Source of the DNA: Bacteroidales bacterium
GTDB lineage: Bacteria; Bacteroidota; Bacteroidia; Bacteroidales; WCHB1-69
Assembly (NCBI GenBank): GCA_017535665.1
Contig: JAFXTS010000014.1
Coordinates: 30,038 to 94,037, forward strand
Length of the DNA stretch: 64,000 nt
Reading direction: 5' to 3'
Shown: in pieces, positions 36,283-44,157 of the stretch
Numbering within the stretch: position 1 is the first letter of the stretch
How the letters are laid out: every line of letters starts with the position of its first letter
Position numbers and translations under genes: made by a program
Notes under the pieces: model-generated
Told to the model about the DNA's origin: nothing
What the model saw: the letters and a program-made list of their open reading frames with translations, nothing else
Database searches by the model: none

Positions 36283-36385
36283 CCGCCCCGAGGCACAGTC
36301 GCGGCAGGGATAGGAGCGAGCACGAGCGAAGCGAGTAAAGCGGATAGCCCGACGGCGACCGGAGGGAGCCGGGCCGCCCAAATAA
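36283..36385 (-). repeat. Composite repeat family C, copy 1
   Basis: Read on the minus strand it starts TATTTGGGCGGCCCGGCTCC and runs through CGGTCGCCGTCGGGCTATCC to a GCCTCGGGGCGG end. Matches 46061-46162, 48821-48905 and 63855-63899. Confidence 0.8.
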
Positions 36386-36407
36386 TCATCAATCAAGCAA
36401 TTACCCC

Positions 36408-38531
36408 TTAATATCTCGGCTTCACGCCCATGTTGTAGAAGATGAACGAGAAGATGTCCACCACCTCTTCGATGGTTTTGTCGAGGGGCTTGCCGCCGCC
36501 ATGGCCGGCATTGCTCTCGATGCGGATGAGGTGCGGACGGTCGCCGATCTTGCTGCTCTGCAAGGCCGCCGCGTACTTGAAGGAGTGCGCCGGCACCACC
36601 CGGTCGTCGTGATCAGCAGTGGTGACCAAGACAGCAGGATACCTTACGCCATCGCGGATGGAGTGCAACGGCGAGTAGTTGCGCAGGTACTCGAACATCT
36701 CTTTGCTATCCTCGCTGGTGCCGTAGTCCACCGCCCAGTAGCGGCCGATGGTGAACTTATGGTAGCGCAGCATGTCCATGACGCCTACCTGCGGGATGGC
36801 CACCGCAAAGAGGTCGGGGCGCTGGTTGATGACGGCGCCCACCAGCAGACCGCCGTTGGAACCGCCCTGCAACGCCAACATCTTCTTGCTGGTGTAGCCC
36901 TGCTCGATGAGGAACTCGGCGGCGGCGATACAGTCGTCGAACACATTCTGTTTCTGCAACTTAGTACCGGCCTCGTGCCAAGCGCGGCCATACTCGCCGC
37001 CGCCTCGCAGGTTGGCCACCGCCAGCACACCGCCCTGCTCCAGCCACGCAATGCGGGTGACGCTGAAACTGGGCGTGAGAGAGATGTTGAAACCGCCGTA
37101 GCCGTACAACAGCGTCGGGTTGCTGCCGTCCATCTTAATGCCCTTCTTGTGGGTGATGAAAATCGGGACTTGCGTGCCGTCTTTCGAGGTGTAGAACACC
37201 TGCTCGGTGACGTATTCGTCGGAGTTAAAGTTGATTTCGGACTTTTTGTACAGCGTGGATTTGTTGTTCTTGACATCGTAGCGGTAGATGTTGGCCGGCG
37301 TGATGTAGGAGGTAACGGTGTAGAAGGTCTCCTCATCGTCGGGCTCGCCGCTGAAGCCGCCGATAGAGCCGATGATGTCGTTGTCGAGGTTGGCGATGAA
37401 ACGGCCGCTCTCATCGAAAATCTTCACCAGCGAGCGGGCATCTTTCGTGTAGTTGGCGATGAGACGATGGCCGACATGGCTCACACCCGCCAGCACCTCT
37501 TTGGCGGCGGGGATGACATCCTTCCAGTTCTTGGCGGCGGGCTTGTCCATCGGGATGCTCACCACCTTGTACTCGGGAGCGTTGTGGTTGGTCATGACGA
37601 TGAGGTTGCCGTTCATCTCGTCGATGACCCCGTAATCGTCGTCGAAGTTGTCCACCACCTTCACAAATTGGGCGTTTTTCTTGTCCAAATCCTTAAAATA
37701 CAAACAATTGCCCGATGTTGAAACACTGCCGTAAATCACCAAATAGCGTTTGTTAACCACCTCGGCCGAGAAACTCAGGTCGGGGTTGGTGGGGTCTTCG
37801 TAGGCCAGCTGGTCGTCTTTCTGGTCGGTGCCGACCTTGTGGTAATAGAGCTTGCCGTTCTCGTTCACGCCCGACAGTTCGTTCTGGGGCTCGGGGAATC
37901 GGCTGTAAAAGAAGCCATTGTCTTTCCAGGCGATGCCGGAGAATTTCACCCACACGAGGTGGTCGGCCAGCACCTCGCCGGTGGCGATGTTCTTGACGAA
38001 AATCTCCTGCCAGTCGCTGCCGTTGCGCGAGATGGCGTAGCCGAGGTAGTTGCCGTCGTCGGAGATGCCGAGGGTGGAGAGCGCCACGGTACCGTCGGAA
38101 GAGAGTTTGTTGGGGTCGAGCAGCTCAACAGGCTCACCCTCCAAACTGTTCTTGTAGTAGAGCACGCTCTGGTTCTGCAATCCATTGTTGCGATAGAAGA
38201 AGTAGCGGTCGCCCTTCTTCCACGGAGCACCCTCTTTCGGGTAGTTCATGATCTCCATCAGGTGTTTTTTCATCTGCTGGCGGTACGGAATCTGTGCCAA
38301 GTAGTTTTGTGTCAGTTTGTTCTGCGCTTTCACCCAGTTGGCAGTCTGCTCGGAGTAGTCGTCCTCCAACCAGCGGTAGGGGTCGGGCACGGCCGTTCCG
38401 AAATAGTGATCTACAGTGTCGCATTTTTGAGTCTGTGGGTATCGGATGCGCATGTTAGAAAGGTTTTGTGCAAAAGTATTAGACATAAAAATTACACTTA
38501 AAGCAATGACAATCAAGATATTTCTTTTCAT
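36408..38531 (-). CDS. Prolyl oligopeptidase (S9A), secreted
   Basis: A 707-residue peptidase with a signal peptide (MKRNILIVIALSVIFMSNTFAQ). After it comes the family N-terminus VDHYFGTAVPDPYRWLEDD. A seven-bladed propeller fills the middle. The hydrolase domain has the nucleophile in GGSNGG (S about 556), Asp in DHDDRVVPAH (about 642) and His in NAGHGGGKP (about 676). It cleaves short peptides after proline and is likely periplasmic. I took the start at 38531, 16 codons inside the longest frame, because it gives the signal peptide and sits 36 bases downstream of the -7 box. Composite repeat copy 1 begins about 20 bases past the stop. Confidence 0.93.
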   Translation of the reverse strand: MKRNILIVIALSVIFMSNTFAQNLSNMRIRYPQTQKCDTVDHYFGTAVPDPYRWLEDDYSEQTANWVKAQNKLTQNYLAQIPYRQQMKKHLMEIMNYPKEGAPWKKGDRYFFYRNNGLQNQSVLYYKNSLEGEPVELLDPNKLSSDGTVALSTLGISDDGNYLGYAISRNGSDWQEIFVKNIATGEVLADHLVWVKFSGIAWKDNGFFYSRFPEPQNELSGVNENGKLYYHKVGTDQKDDQLAYEDPTNPDLSFSAEVVNKRYLVIYGSVSTSGNCLYFKDLDKKNAQFVKVVDNFDDDYGVIDEMNGNLIVMTNHNAPEYKVVSIPMDKPAAKNWKDVIPAAKEVLAGVSHVGHRLIANYTKDARSLVKIFDESGRFIANLDNDIIGSIGGFSGEPDDEETFYTVTSYITPANIYRYDVKNNKSTLYKKSEINFNSDEYVTEQVFYTSKDGTQVPIFITHKKGIKMDGSNPTLLYGYGGFNISLTPSFSVTRIAWLEQGGVLAVANLRGGGEYGRAWHEAGTKLQKQNVFDDCIAAAEFLIEQGYTSKKMLALQGGSNGGLLVGAVINQRPDLFAVAIPQVGVMDMLRYHKFTIGRYWAVDYGTSEDSKEMFEYLRNYSPLHSIRDGVRYPAVLVTTADHDDRVVPAHSFKYAAALQSSKIGDRPHLIRIESNAGHGGGKPLDKTIEEVVDIFSFIFYNMGVKPRY

Positions 38532-38567
38532 TATAAGAAGATGTTTAAAGATTAAATTTTCGGATTG

Positions 38568-38575
38568 CAAAGATA
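38568..38575 (-). promoter_or_regulatory. -7 promoter box for prolyl oligopeptidase
   Basis: TATCTTTG on the minus strand. It is 20 bases from the divergent box at 38596, so the two promoters share upstream DNA. Confidence 0.6.
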
Positions 38576-38595
38576 GCAAAAAAGAGATTTTTCAC

Positions 38596-38603
38596 TATTT
38601 TTG
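38596..38603 (+). promoter_or_regulatory. -7 promoter box for C69 dipeptidase
   Basis: TATTTTTG, 20 bases before ATG 38624; back-to-back with the minus-strand box. Confidence 0.65.
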
Positions 38604-38623
38604 CGGCTTAAAAATTCCTGTTT

Positions 38624-40345
38624 ATGTCCAAGTATTTTTTTGCTTTGTTGATGATGCTCACCTTGGCTGTCATGCCTGCCACGGCCTGCACCAACCTGAT
38701 TGTGGGCAAGAAGGCCTCCGCTGACGGCAGCGTGATGTGTACTTATAATTGCGATGGTTTCGGTTTTTCCGGCTCGTTGTTCTACTCTCCAGCCGGCCGC
38801 CACGCGCCGGGCGAGAAGATCGCCATCCACGGCTGGGGTCCCAGTCACGAGGGGCGCTACGTGGACCAAGTGGAATACACCTACAATGTGGTCGGACTGA
38901 TGAACGAGCATCAGGTGACGATTGTGGAAACCACCTTCGACGGCCGGCTGGAACTGCAGAACAATTACGGGCTGCTCGACTATTTCAGTCTGATGCGCCT
39001 TGCCCTGCAGCGCTCCGCCACCGCCCGCGAAGCCATTCGCTGCATGGCCGAACTGATAGAACAGTACGGCTACAACAGCACCGGCGAGAGCATCACCATC
39101 TGCGATCCCAACGAGGCATGGATTATGGAGGTGGTGGGGAAAGGACCCTGGCAGGATGGGGCAGTGTGGGTGGCCCTGCGCATCCCCGACGATTGCATCT
39201 GCGCTCACGCCAACCTCAGCCGCATCCGGCAGTTCCCCCAAGAACCCGTAGGGGCGAAAAAATTTTCGCCCAAAAAATCCCCCAAAGCCATCAGCAGCAA
39301 ACATTTGCAATACATTAACCTCCCCGAGGTGGAGTGCGTGTATGCCGCCGACGTCATCAGCTTCGCCCGTGAGATGAGGTGGTTCAGCGGCAAGGATGAG
39401 GATTTCTCGTTTCGTGATGCCTACTGTCCCATCGACTTCGAGAACGTGCGCTATGCTGATGCCCGCGTGTGGAGTTTCTTCCGCCACCACCGCACCGACA
39501 TGGATCAGTATCTGCCCTATATCAACGGCGATTTCGAGCAGTGCGACCACCTGCCGCTGTGGGTGAAGCCCGACCAACCGCTCTCCCTGCGTGACCTCCA
39601 GCGCGACATGCGCGACCACTTTGAGGGCACGCCGCTCGACATGACGGCCGACATGACGGCCGGGCCGTGGGGGATGCCCATCCGCCCGCTGCCGATGCAC
39701 TTCAAGGCCAGCGACAGCACCAACTACTTCCGTGAGCGGCCCATCGCCACGCAGCAGTCGGGGTTCACCATGACCTGCCAGATGCGCTCGTGGCTGCCCG
39801 ATGATGTGGGCGGCGTGACGTGGTTCAACTGCGACGATGCCAACATGGTGGCCTACGTGCCGCTCTACTGCTGCATCACGCAGGTGCCCGACTGTTTCCG
39901 TCCCGAGAACAACCCGCGCACCGAGTTCAGCTTCGAGTCGGCCTTCTGGATGAACAACTGGGTGGCCAACATGGTGTATCCGCGCTACTCGATGATGATT
40001 GGCGACCTGCGGGCGGCGCAGAACGAGCTGGAGGACTATTTCTTTGCCGATCAGGAGGAGGTGCTGGCGGCCGTGGAAAAGATGATGCCCGCCGACCGCC
40101 GCGAGTATCTCAACGGCAAGAGCATCGCCTACGCCGAGCGGATGATGACGCGCTGGGATGAGTTGGCCAAATTCTTGATTGTCAGATACAACGACCAAAT
40201 CCAGCGGAAGGTGGACGAAAACGGCAACTTCCTGCGGTGGGGCTACGACACGCCCGGCTACGACCAGCAGTTTATCGACGCCATCGCCCCTGCCACCGGC
40301 GACCGCTACCGCCTCGACAAGGTGATTGAGCGGAGAGAACGGTGA
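38624..40345 (+). CDS. C69 family dipeptidase
   Basis: A 573-residue protein with a signal peptide ending ...MPATA and then CTNLIVGKKASADGSVM, with Cys22 as the N-terminal nucleophile exposed after cleavage, the hallmark of C69 (PepD-like) Ntn hydrolases. Later landmarks are YNVVGLMNEHQVTIVETTF, the GESITICDPNEAWIMEVVG block and FSFESAFWMNNWVANMVYPR. These enzymes hydrolyse dipeptides, here probably in the periplasm. A palindrome of the GGGCGAAA...TTTCGCCC type is embedded in frame around residues 209-217. It diverges from the prolyl oligopeptidase, a likely partner in peptide breakdown. Confidence 0.92.
   Translation: MSKYFFALLMMLTLAVMPATACTNLIVGKKASADGSVMCTYNCDGFGFSGSLFYSPAGRHAPGEKIAIHGWGPSHEGRYVDQVEYTYNVVGLMNEHQVTIVETTFDGRLELQNNYGLLDYFSLMRLALQRSATAREAIRCMAELIEQYGYNSTGESITICDPNEAWIMEVVGKGPWQDGAVWVALRIPDDCICAHANLSRIRQFPQEPVGAKKFSPKKSPKAISSKHLQYINLPEVECVYAADVISFAREMRWFSGKDEDFSFRDAYCPIDFENVRYADARVWSFFRHHRTDMDQYLPYINGDFEQCDHLPLWVKPDQPLSLRDLQRDMRDHFEGTPLDMTADMTAGPWGMPIRPLPMHFKASDSTNYFRERPIATQQSGFTMTCQMRSWLPDDVGGVTWFNCDDANMVAYVPLYCCITQVPDCFRPENNPRTEFSFESAFWMNNWVANMVYPRYSMMIGDLRAAQNELEDYFFADQEEVLAAVEKMMPADRREYLNGKSIAYAERMMTRWDELAKFLIVRYNDQIQRKVDENGNFLRWGYDTPGYDQQFIDAIAPATGDRYRLDKVIERRER
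39248..39271. repeat. Palindrome inside the C69 dipeptidase gene
   Basis: GTAGGGGCGAAAAAATTTTC followed by GCCC; stem GGGCGAAAA/TTTTCGCCC. The left arm matches the GTAGGGGCGAAT palindromes at 46282 and 49187. Confidence 0.6.
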
Positions 40346-40410
40346 GGGAAACTGAAAACTGAAAACTGAGAATTGAAAATGGGAAATTGAAAACTGAAAG
40401 AGATTTTTTG

Positions 40411-40418
40411 TACTTTTG
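40411..40418 (+). promoter_or_regulatory. -7 promoter box for GldM-like gene
   Basis: TACTTTTG, an exact TAnnTTTG match, 59 bases before ATG 40470. Confidence 0.6.
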
Positions 40419-40469
40419 TCAGCCAAAATAATATAGAAACATTAAACCATCTTCATAAAAACGACTATT

Positions 40470-41177
40470 ATGGAATTTCAGAAGTCTAACGCCAAAATGT
40501 ATGTAACCTTTTTCGCCATCAGTATTATTCTTTTTGCGACGGCGGCAATGATTGGTCTCTCCATCAACGTCTCAAAAGACCACCTGAATGCGGTGACCTC
40601 CGCTGGCGAGGCCATTCATCGCAGTTGTGTGAATACCGAAGAAATGGTGTATCAGGAGTATGCGCAACTGTTGGAAGCACAGGATACTACATTCAATCCC
40701 AATATGGAGCAACTCCGCAATTTGTCGTCCGACCTGATCAGTTACATTCAGCACCTGCGCTATGAGATGATTCAATATGTGGATGGACAGCAGGCCGCTG
40801 CCGACAATGCCCACGAATTCATGGGTGGAGTGCCGTATATCAGTGCGAGTGCGATCATGAATAAGGACAATGTGGATGCCCAAATGCAGTTCATGTTGGG
40901 GAGCCAGCCCACCAGTCGAGCTGCCGAGTTAAAGAACAAAATCAACGAGTATAAATCGGCTGTGTTACAACTGGTTCCGACTGAAAAGCGCAGTGCAGTG
41001 GATCAGAAATTGGCATTCCTTTCCACCGCAGATGTTTACGACCGTCGTAATGAAAGAGAGGAGTCGTGGGAGGAATTTATGTTTCAATATACTTTGGCCA
41101 GTGCTGCGGCCATGGAGTTGGAGACTTTGGCATTGGATGTTCTTTCGGCAGAATTAATTATTTTGAAAAATTTATAA
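40470..41177 (+). CDS. GldM/PorM-like N-terminal-domain protein (short)
   Basis: A 235-residue protein with one N-terminal membrane helix (about 10-32) and a helical periplasmic part. It resembles the first domain of GldM: helix followed by LSINVSKDHLNAVTSAGEAI (family form LNVSKE.LNAF..I..G), then SSDLISYIQHLRYEMI, AELKNKINEYKSAVLQLVP, and WEEFMFQYTLASAAAMELET, ending LDVLSAELIILKNL, matching the LSKLQNDVRNAEA.VL..L end of the GldM helix bundle. Full GldM has about 500 residues and three more beta domains, all absent here. A GldL-like 57-residue protein follows after 12 bases. I infer a reduced relative of the T9SS motor; similarity is by eye. Confidence 0.55.
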   Translation: MEFQKSNAKMYVTFFAISIILFATAAMIGLSINVSKDHLNAVTSAGEAIHRSCVNTEEMVYQEYAQLLEAQDTTFNPNMEQLRNLSSDLISYIQHLRYEMIQYVDGQQAAADNAHEFMGGVPYISASAIMNKDNVDAQMQFMLGSQPTSRAAELKNKINEYKSAVLQLVPTEKRSAVDQKLAFLSTADVYDRRNEREESWEEFMFQYTLASAAAMELETLALDVLSAELIILKNL

Positions 41178-41189
41178 TAAATTATTGAT

Positions 41190-41363
41190 ATGAAACACTT
41201 TATTTGCATTTTCGGAGCCATCACCTTCGTCCTGTTAGACCTTGGTCTTTTGTTTAAAATCATGCACTACCCTGGCGCTGCTGTCATGATTCTGCTGTCG
41301 ATGGGCGCCCTGCTTCCTGTATTTACTATCTGTACCGCCATCTATGTGGCTATGAAAAAGTAA
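41190..41363 (+). CDS. Small GldL-like membrane protein
   Basis: A 57-codon frame, ATG 41190 to TAA 41361-41363. Two membrane helices flank GLLFKIMHYPGA, the turn signature of GldL-type proteins (LFKIMHWPGA form). The second helix is MILLSMGALLPVFTICTAIYV. The glutamate that GldL carries in its second helix, thought to be on the proton path, is not seen; the only acidic membrane residue is an Asp in the first helix (LLDLG). GldL proper has about 200 residues with a long cytoplasmic tail, missing here. It is 12 bases behind the GldM-like gene, the same gene pair as in the T9SS motor but in opposite order. Confidence 0.6.
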   Translation: MKHFICIFGAITFVLLDLGLLFKIMHYPGAAVMILLSMGALLPVFTICTAIYVAMKK

Positions 41364-41448
41364 ATCTTTTCATCCTTTTTTTCTCTTGGTTTTAATATTT
41401 TGAGAAAAAACGTGTCTAAAGGATTATTGTGTTTAATTTTTTTTAGCA

Positions 41449-42723
41449 ATGAAAAGAATCGTTTTGGTATGGATGGTTGCCGGCATGATGATGTCGGGCA
41501 GCCTGTTTGGACAGCCAACATTACAACTTCAAAAGGCTGAAGTAAAGGCATTTGTGAAAGATACCGTGGTGGATCTCACCCCGCATCCTATCCACCTGTC
41601 TGATGCACAGAAAGCATTTGTGGACGGCAACAATGCCTTCACCCTCAATTTCTTGAAAACCGTCAACGCTACCGATGCCGCCGACAAGAGTTTCATCTAC
41701 TCGCCGCTGAGTATCACCTACGTGCTCAGCATGGTGAACGACGCCTCAGTGGGCAAAACCGAGAAGGAACTGGAGAAAGTGATGGGCTTCGGTGAGGGCG
41801 GCATCTTATCAGTGAATGAATTTTGTAAGACTTTGATTGACAGTCTGCCCAATGTAGACCGGCAGGTGCAGTTGCATATTGCCAACGCAATTTTTGTAAA
41901 CCAACACAATCAGCTGAAGGATCAATTCCAGCGCGAAATGCGGAAATATTATGGCGCTATGGCCGAGTCGTTAGACTTCACTTCGCAGGCCTCCCTCAAC
42001 CGCATCAATGGCTGGTGCAACGCTAGAACCAAAGGGATGATCCCCGAGATTTTGGAAAAACTGGATCCCGCCGTCATTTCGTACCTGCTGAATGCTATTT
42101 ATTTCAAGGCCGGATGGACCAACGAGTTTAGTGAAAGCCTTACCCGCAACGAGGTTTTCAACGCGCCGAAAGGGAAGAAGGAACTGCCGATGATGCATCA
42201 GGAAAACCACTTCCGGTATGCGAAAAACGATGTTTTCGCTTTGGTGGACCTTCCCTACAGCAACCAGATGTGGAGCATGACGGTGATGCTGCCTGAGCCA
42301 GGTAAAAGCACCAACGATGTCATCAACTATCTGGCAGAAAACGGCTTGACCCCCTGCCTCAAGAGCGCCTATGCACAGAAAGTGGATCTGAAGCTGCCCC
42401 GCTTTGAGACGGAGTCGGAGACCGAAGATTTGATAGAAACGCTGAAAACGATGGGCATCACCCGTGTTTTCACCGACGGTCTAGCCGAAATTCCGAACAT
42501 GTGCGATGTCGATGTGTATATCGGCATGATGTTGCAGAAGGCCCGTATCAAGGTGAATGAAAGCGGTTCGGAGGCGGCAGCTGTTACCGTGGCCGGCATG
42601 ATGAAATGCACCTCAGTGCCTCAGCCGCCCGTCATCTTCCACGCCGACCGGCCGTTTGTGTACGTCATCCGCGAAGCCTCCACGGGAGTGATTCTCTTTG
42701 TGGGCAAATACACTGGACAGTAA
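41449..42723 (+). CDS. Serpin (serine or cysteine protease inhibitor)
   Basis: A 424-residue serpin with a signal peptide (ends GSLFGQ) and a 40-residue N-terminal extension. Family marks: NFLKTVNATDAADKSFIYSP followed by LSITYVLSMV, LHIANAIFVNQ, ISYLLNAIYFKAGW, LPYSNQMWSMTVMLP and the C-terminal FHADRPFVYVIRE. The hinge of the reactive loop, NESGSEAAAVT (about 368-378), has the small residues required for insertion, so an inhibitory serpin is likely. The loop continues VAGMMKCTSVPQP; the P1 residue cannot be fixed by eye. It may protect the surface from host or self proteases. A strong terminator follows the stop. Confidence 0.93.
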   Translation: MKRIVLVWMVAGMMMSGSLFGQPTLQLQKAEVKAFVKDTVVDLTPHPIHLSDAQKAFVDGNNAFTLNFLKTVNATDAADKSFIYSPLSITYVLSMVNDASVGKTEKELEKVMGFGEGGILSVNEFCKTLIDSLPNVDRQVQLHIANAIFVNQHNQLKDQFQREMRKYYGAMAESLDFTSQASLNRINGWCNARTKGMIPEILEKLDPAVISYLLNAIYFKAGWTNEFSESLTRNEVFNAPKGKKELPMMHQENHFRYAKNDVFALVDLPYSNQMWSMTVMLPEPGKSTNDVINYLAENGLTPCLKSAYAQKVDLKLPRFETESETEDLIETLKTMGITRVFTDGLAEIPNMCDVDVYIGMMLQKARIKVNESGSEAAAVTVAGMMKCTSVPQPPVIFHADRPFVYVIREASTGVILFVGKYTGQ

Positions 42724-42750
42724 AAATTGAGCAAAACGGATAAAACAAAA

Positions 42751-42779
42751 AAAGAAGACTTCAAAAGTCTTCTTTTTTT
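42751..42779 (+). terminator. Rho-independent terminator after serpin
   Basis: Stem AGAAGACTT/AAGTCTTCT with CAA loop, followed by T6. The preceding A-run makes it work for the minus strand too, where it would end the tRNA-Asp transcript. Confidence 0.9.
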
Positions 42780-42788
42780 GTTTCAGGG

Positions 42789-42863
42789 CGGGCCGGACGA
42801 GGCTCGAACTCGCGACCCCATGCGTGACAGGCATGTATTCTAACCAAACTGAACTACCGGCCC
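42789..42863 (-). tRNA. tRNA-Asp (GUC)
   Basis: A 75-nucleotide cloverleaf on the minus strand. Acceptor GGGCCGG/CCGGCCC, anticodon stem CATGC/GCATG with loop CTGTCAC (anticodon GTC), T arm GCGAG-TTCGAGC-CTCGT, discriminator G as expected for Asp. The 3' CCA is not encoded. A -7 box lies 22 bases upstream and the serpin terminator lies just beyond its 3' end. Confidence 0.95.
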
Positions 42864-42884
42864 TGTTGTCTCATTTCGAGGATG

Positions 42885-42892
42885 CAAAAATA
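42885..42892 (-). promoter_or_regulatory. -7 promoter box for tRNA-Asp
   Basis: TATTTTTG on the minus strand, 22 bases before the tRNA 5' end. Confidence 0.6.
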
Positions 42893-42999
42893 CAGCTTTT
42901 TTATAATCCTGCAAGCGTTTTTTTCAAAAAAAATCAATATTTTATATTTTATTAAAAATCAATTATTTATATTAAAAATATAAGATAAAATGAGGACTT

Positions 43000-44154
43000 T
43001 TACGCTTCTTTGGTGATGTTGGTGGTGCCATTTTTCGCACAATCTATCACAATTTCCGCCGCTCGCGCTGATGCGCCCCGCCCGCCGAGACGGCCAAGAA
43101 GCTCGCGATAGTCATCGGAAATTCTCTGCCGTGTCGCCTCGTCGTGCAGCAGTTTCTCTACCTCCGCGCGCAATTTCAGGTGGGTGAGGTCGTGCTGGAT
43201 GAGCTCGGTCACCGCCGGCTTGTCAAGCACGAGGTTCACCAACGAGATGTATTTGATGGTGTCTTTCGCCACCGCCTTGGCAATCTGGTACGAGAGTCCG
43301 CTGGTTTTGTAGCACACCACCTGCCGCGTGCCAAGGATGGCGGTCTCAAGGGTGGCCGTGCCAGAGGTCACTACGGCGGCCTCGGCGTTCAGCACCAGCG
43401 GGTAGGTCTGCGACAGCGCGCATTTCACATTGTGGCCCCGCAGAATGCCGGCATACAGTTTCTCGGGCAGCCACTTCACGGTGGAGACCACAAACTGGTA
43501 CTCGGGGAAGTCATCCACAATCTCCAACATCACAGGCAGTATCTTAGTGATTTCCTGCTTGCGGCTGCCGGGCAGGATGGCGATGATGGGTCGATCGTCC
43601 AAGCCGTTGATAGCGCGGAAGTTGCGTACTGGCTCGCTGTCACGAATGTCGGCCCCGATGGCGTCAAGCAACGGGTGCCCCACATAGTCGGCAGTGTAGC
43701 CGTAGCGGGCGTAAAACTCCTTCTCGAATGGCAGAATCGGCATCACATGGTCGCAGGTGCGCTTGATCTTGTGCACGCGCCCTGTCTTCCATGCCCAGAT
43801 TTGAGGGGAGATATAGTAGATGATTTTGAAACCCTGCTGTTTCGCCCACTCCGCAATGCGCAGATTGAAGCCAGGATAATCCACCATGATGATGATATTA
43901 GGCTGGTAATCAAGAATATCCTGCTTGCAGAAACTGATGTTTTTCAGGATGATGCGCAGGTGGGTGGCCACTTCCCAGAAGCCCATGAAGGCGAGGTCGC
44001 GGTAGTGCTTGACGATGGTGCCGCCCTGCGCTTCCATCAGGTCGCCGCCCCAGCAGCGGTACTCGGCGGCGGGGTCCAGCCGGTTGATTTCGCGCATCAG
44101 GTTCGAGGCGTGCAGGTCGCCGGACGCCTCCCCGGCAATGACGTAGTATTTCAT
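43000..44154 (-). CDS. lpxB: Lipid-A-disaccharide synthase
   Basis: A 384-residue GT19 glycosyltransferase that joins UDP-2,3-diacylglucosamine and lipid X in lipid A synthesis at the inner membrane. Landmarks: KYYVIAGEASGDLHASNLM (2-20), LAFMGFWEVATH (about 54-65), VDYPGFNLRIAEWAK, YYISPQIWAWKTGRVHKIK, VGHPLLD, ILPGSRKQEI and VVTSGTATLETA. All are standard. It lies 3 bases downstream of the PorV/PorQ-like gene, so the two and the methyltransferase upstream form a minus-strand operon. It shows that this organism makes lipopolysaccharide. Confidence 0.96.
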   Translation of the reverse strand: MKYYVIAGEASGDLHASNLMREINRLDPAAEYRCWGGDLMEAQGGTIVKHYRDLAFMGFWEVATHLRIILKNISFCKQDILDYQPNIIIMVDYPGFNLRIAEWAKQQGFKIIYYISPQIWAWKTGRVHKIKRTCDHVMPILPFEKEFYARYGYTADYVGHPLLDAIGADIRDSEPVRNFRAINGLDDRPIIAILPGSRKQEITKILPVMLEIVDDFPEYQFVVSTVKWLPEKLYAGILRGHNVKCALSQTYPLVLNAEAAVVTSGTATLETAILGTRQVVCYKTSGLSYQIAKAVAKDTIKYISLVNLVLDKPAVTELIQHDLTHLKLRAEVEKLLHDEATRQRISDDYRELLGRLGGRGASARAAEIVIDCAKNGTTNITKEA

Positions 44155-44157
44155 GGA

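Larger units (their letters stand above)
35955..36407. other. Repeat-rich intergenic region
   Basis: No gene. It holds small hairpins (GGCCTCAAGAGGCC near 36032, GCGTCCCTTCGGGACGC near 36067), the ATTCCGTTGCC palindrome (36124-36155), a GC-rich long stem (36180-36216) and composite repeat copy 1 (36283-36385). A frame through it encodes only repeat translation. Confidence 0.7.

Noticed and set aside
35902..36411. 169-codon frame after the leucine-rich repeat gene
   Set aside because: Translation of hairpins and composite repeat; begins inside the previous gene.
38552..40426. 624-codon minus-strand frame opposite the dipeptidase gene
   Set aside because: His/Val/Gly-rich shadow of the C69 gene.
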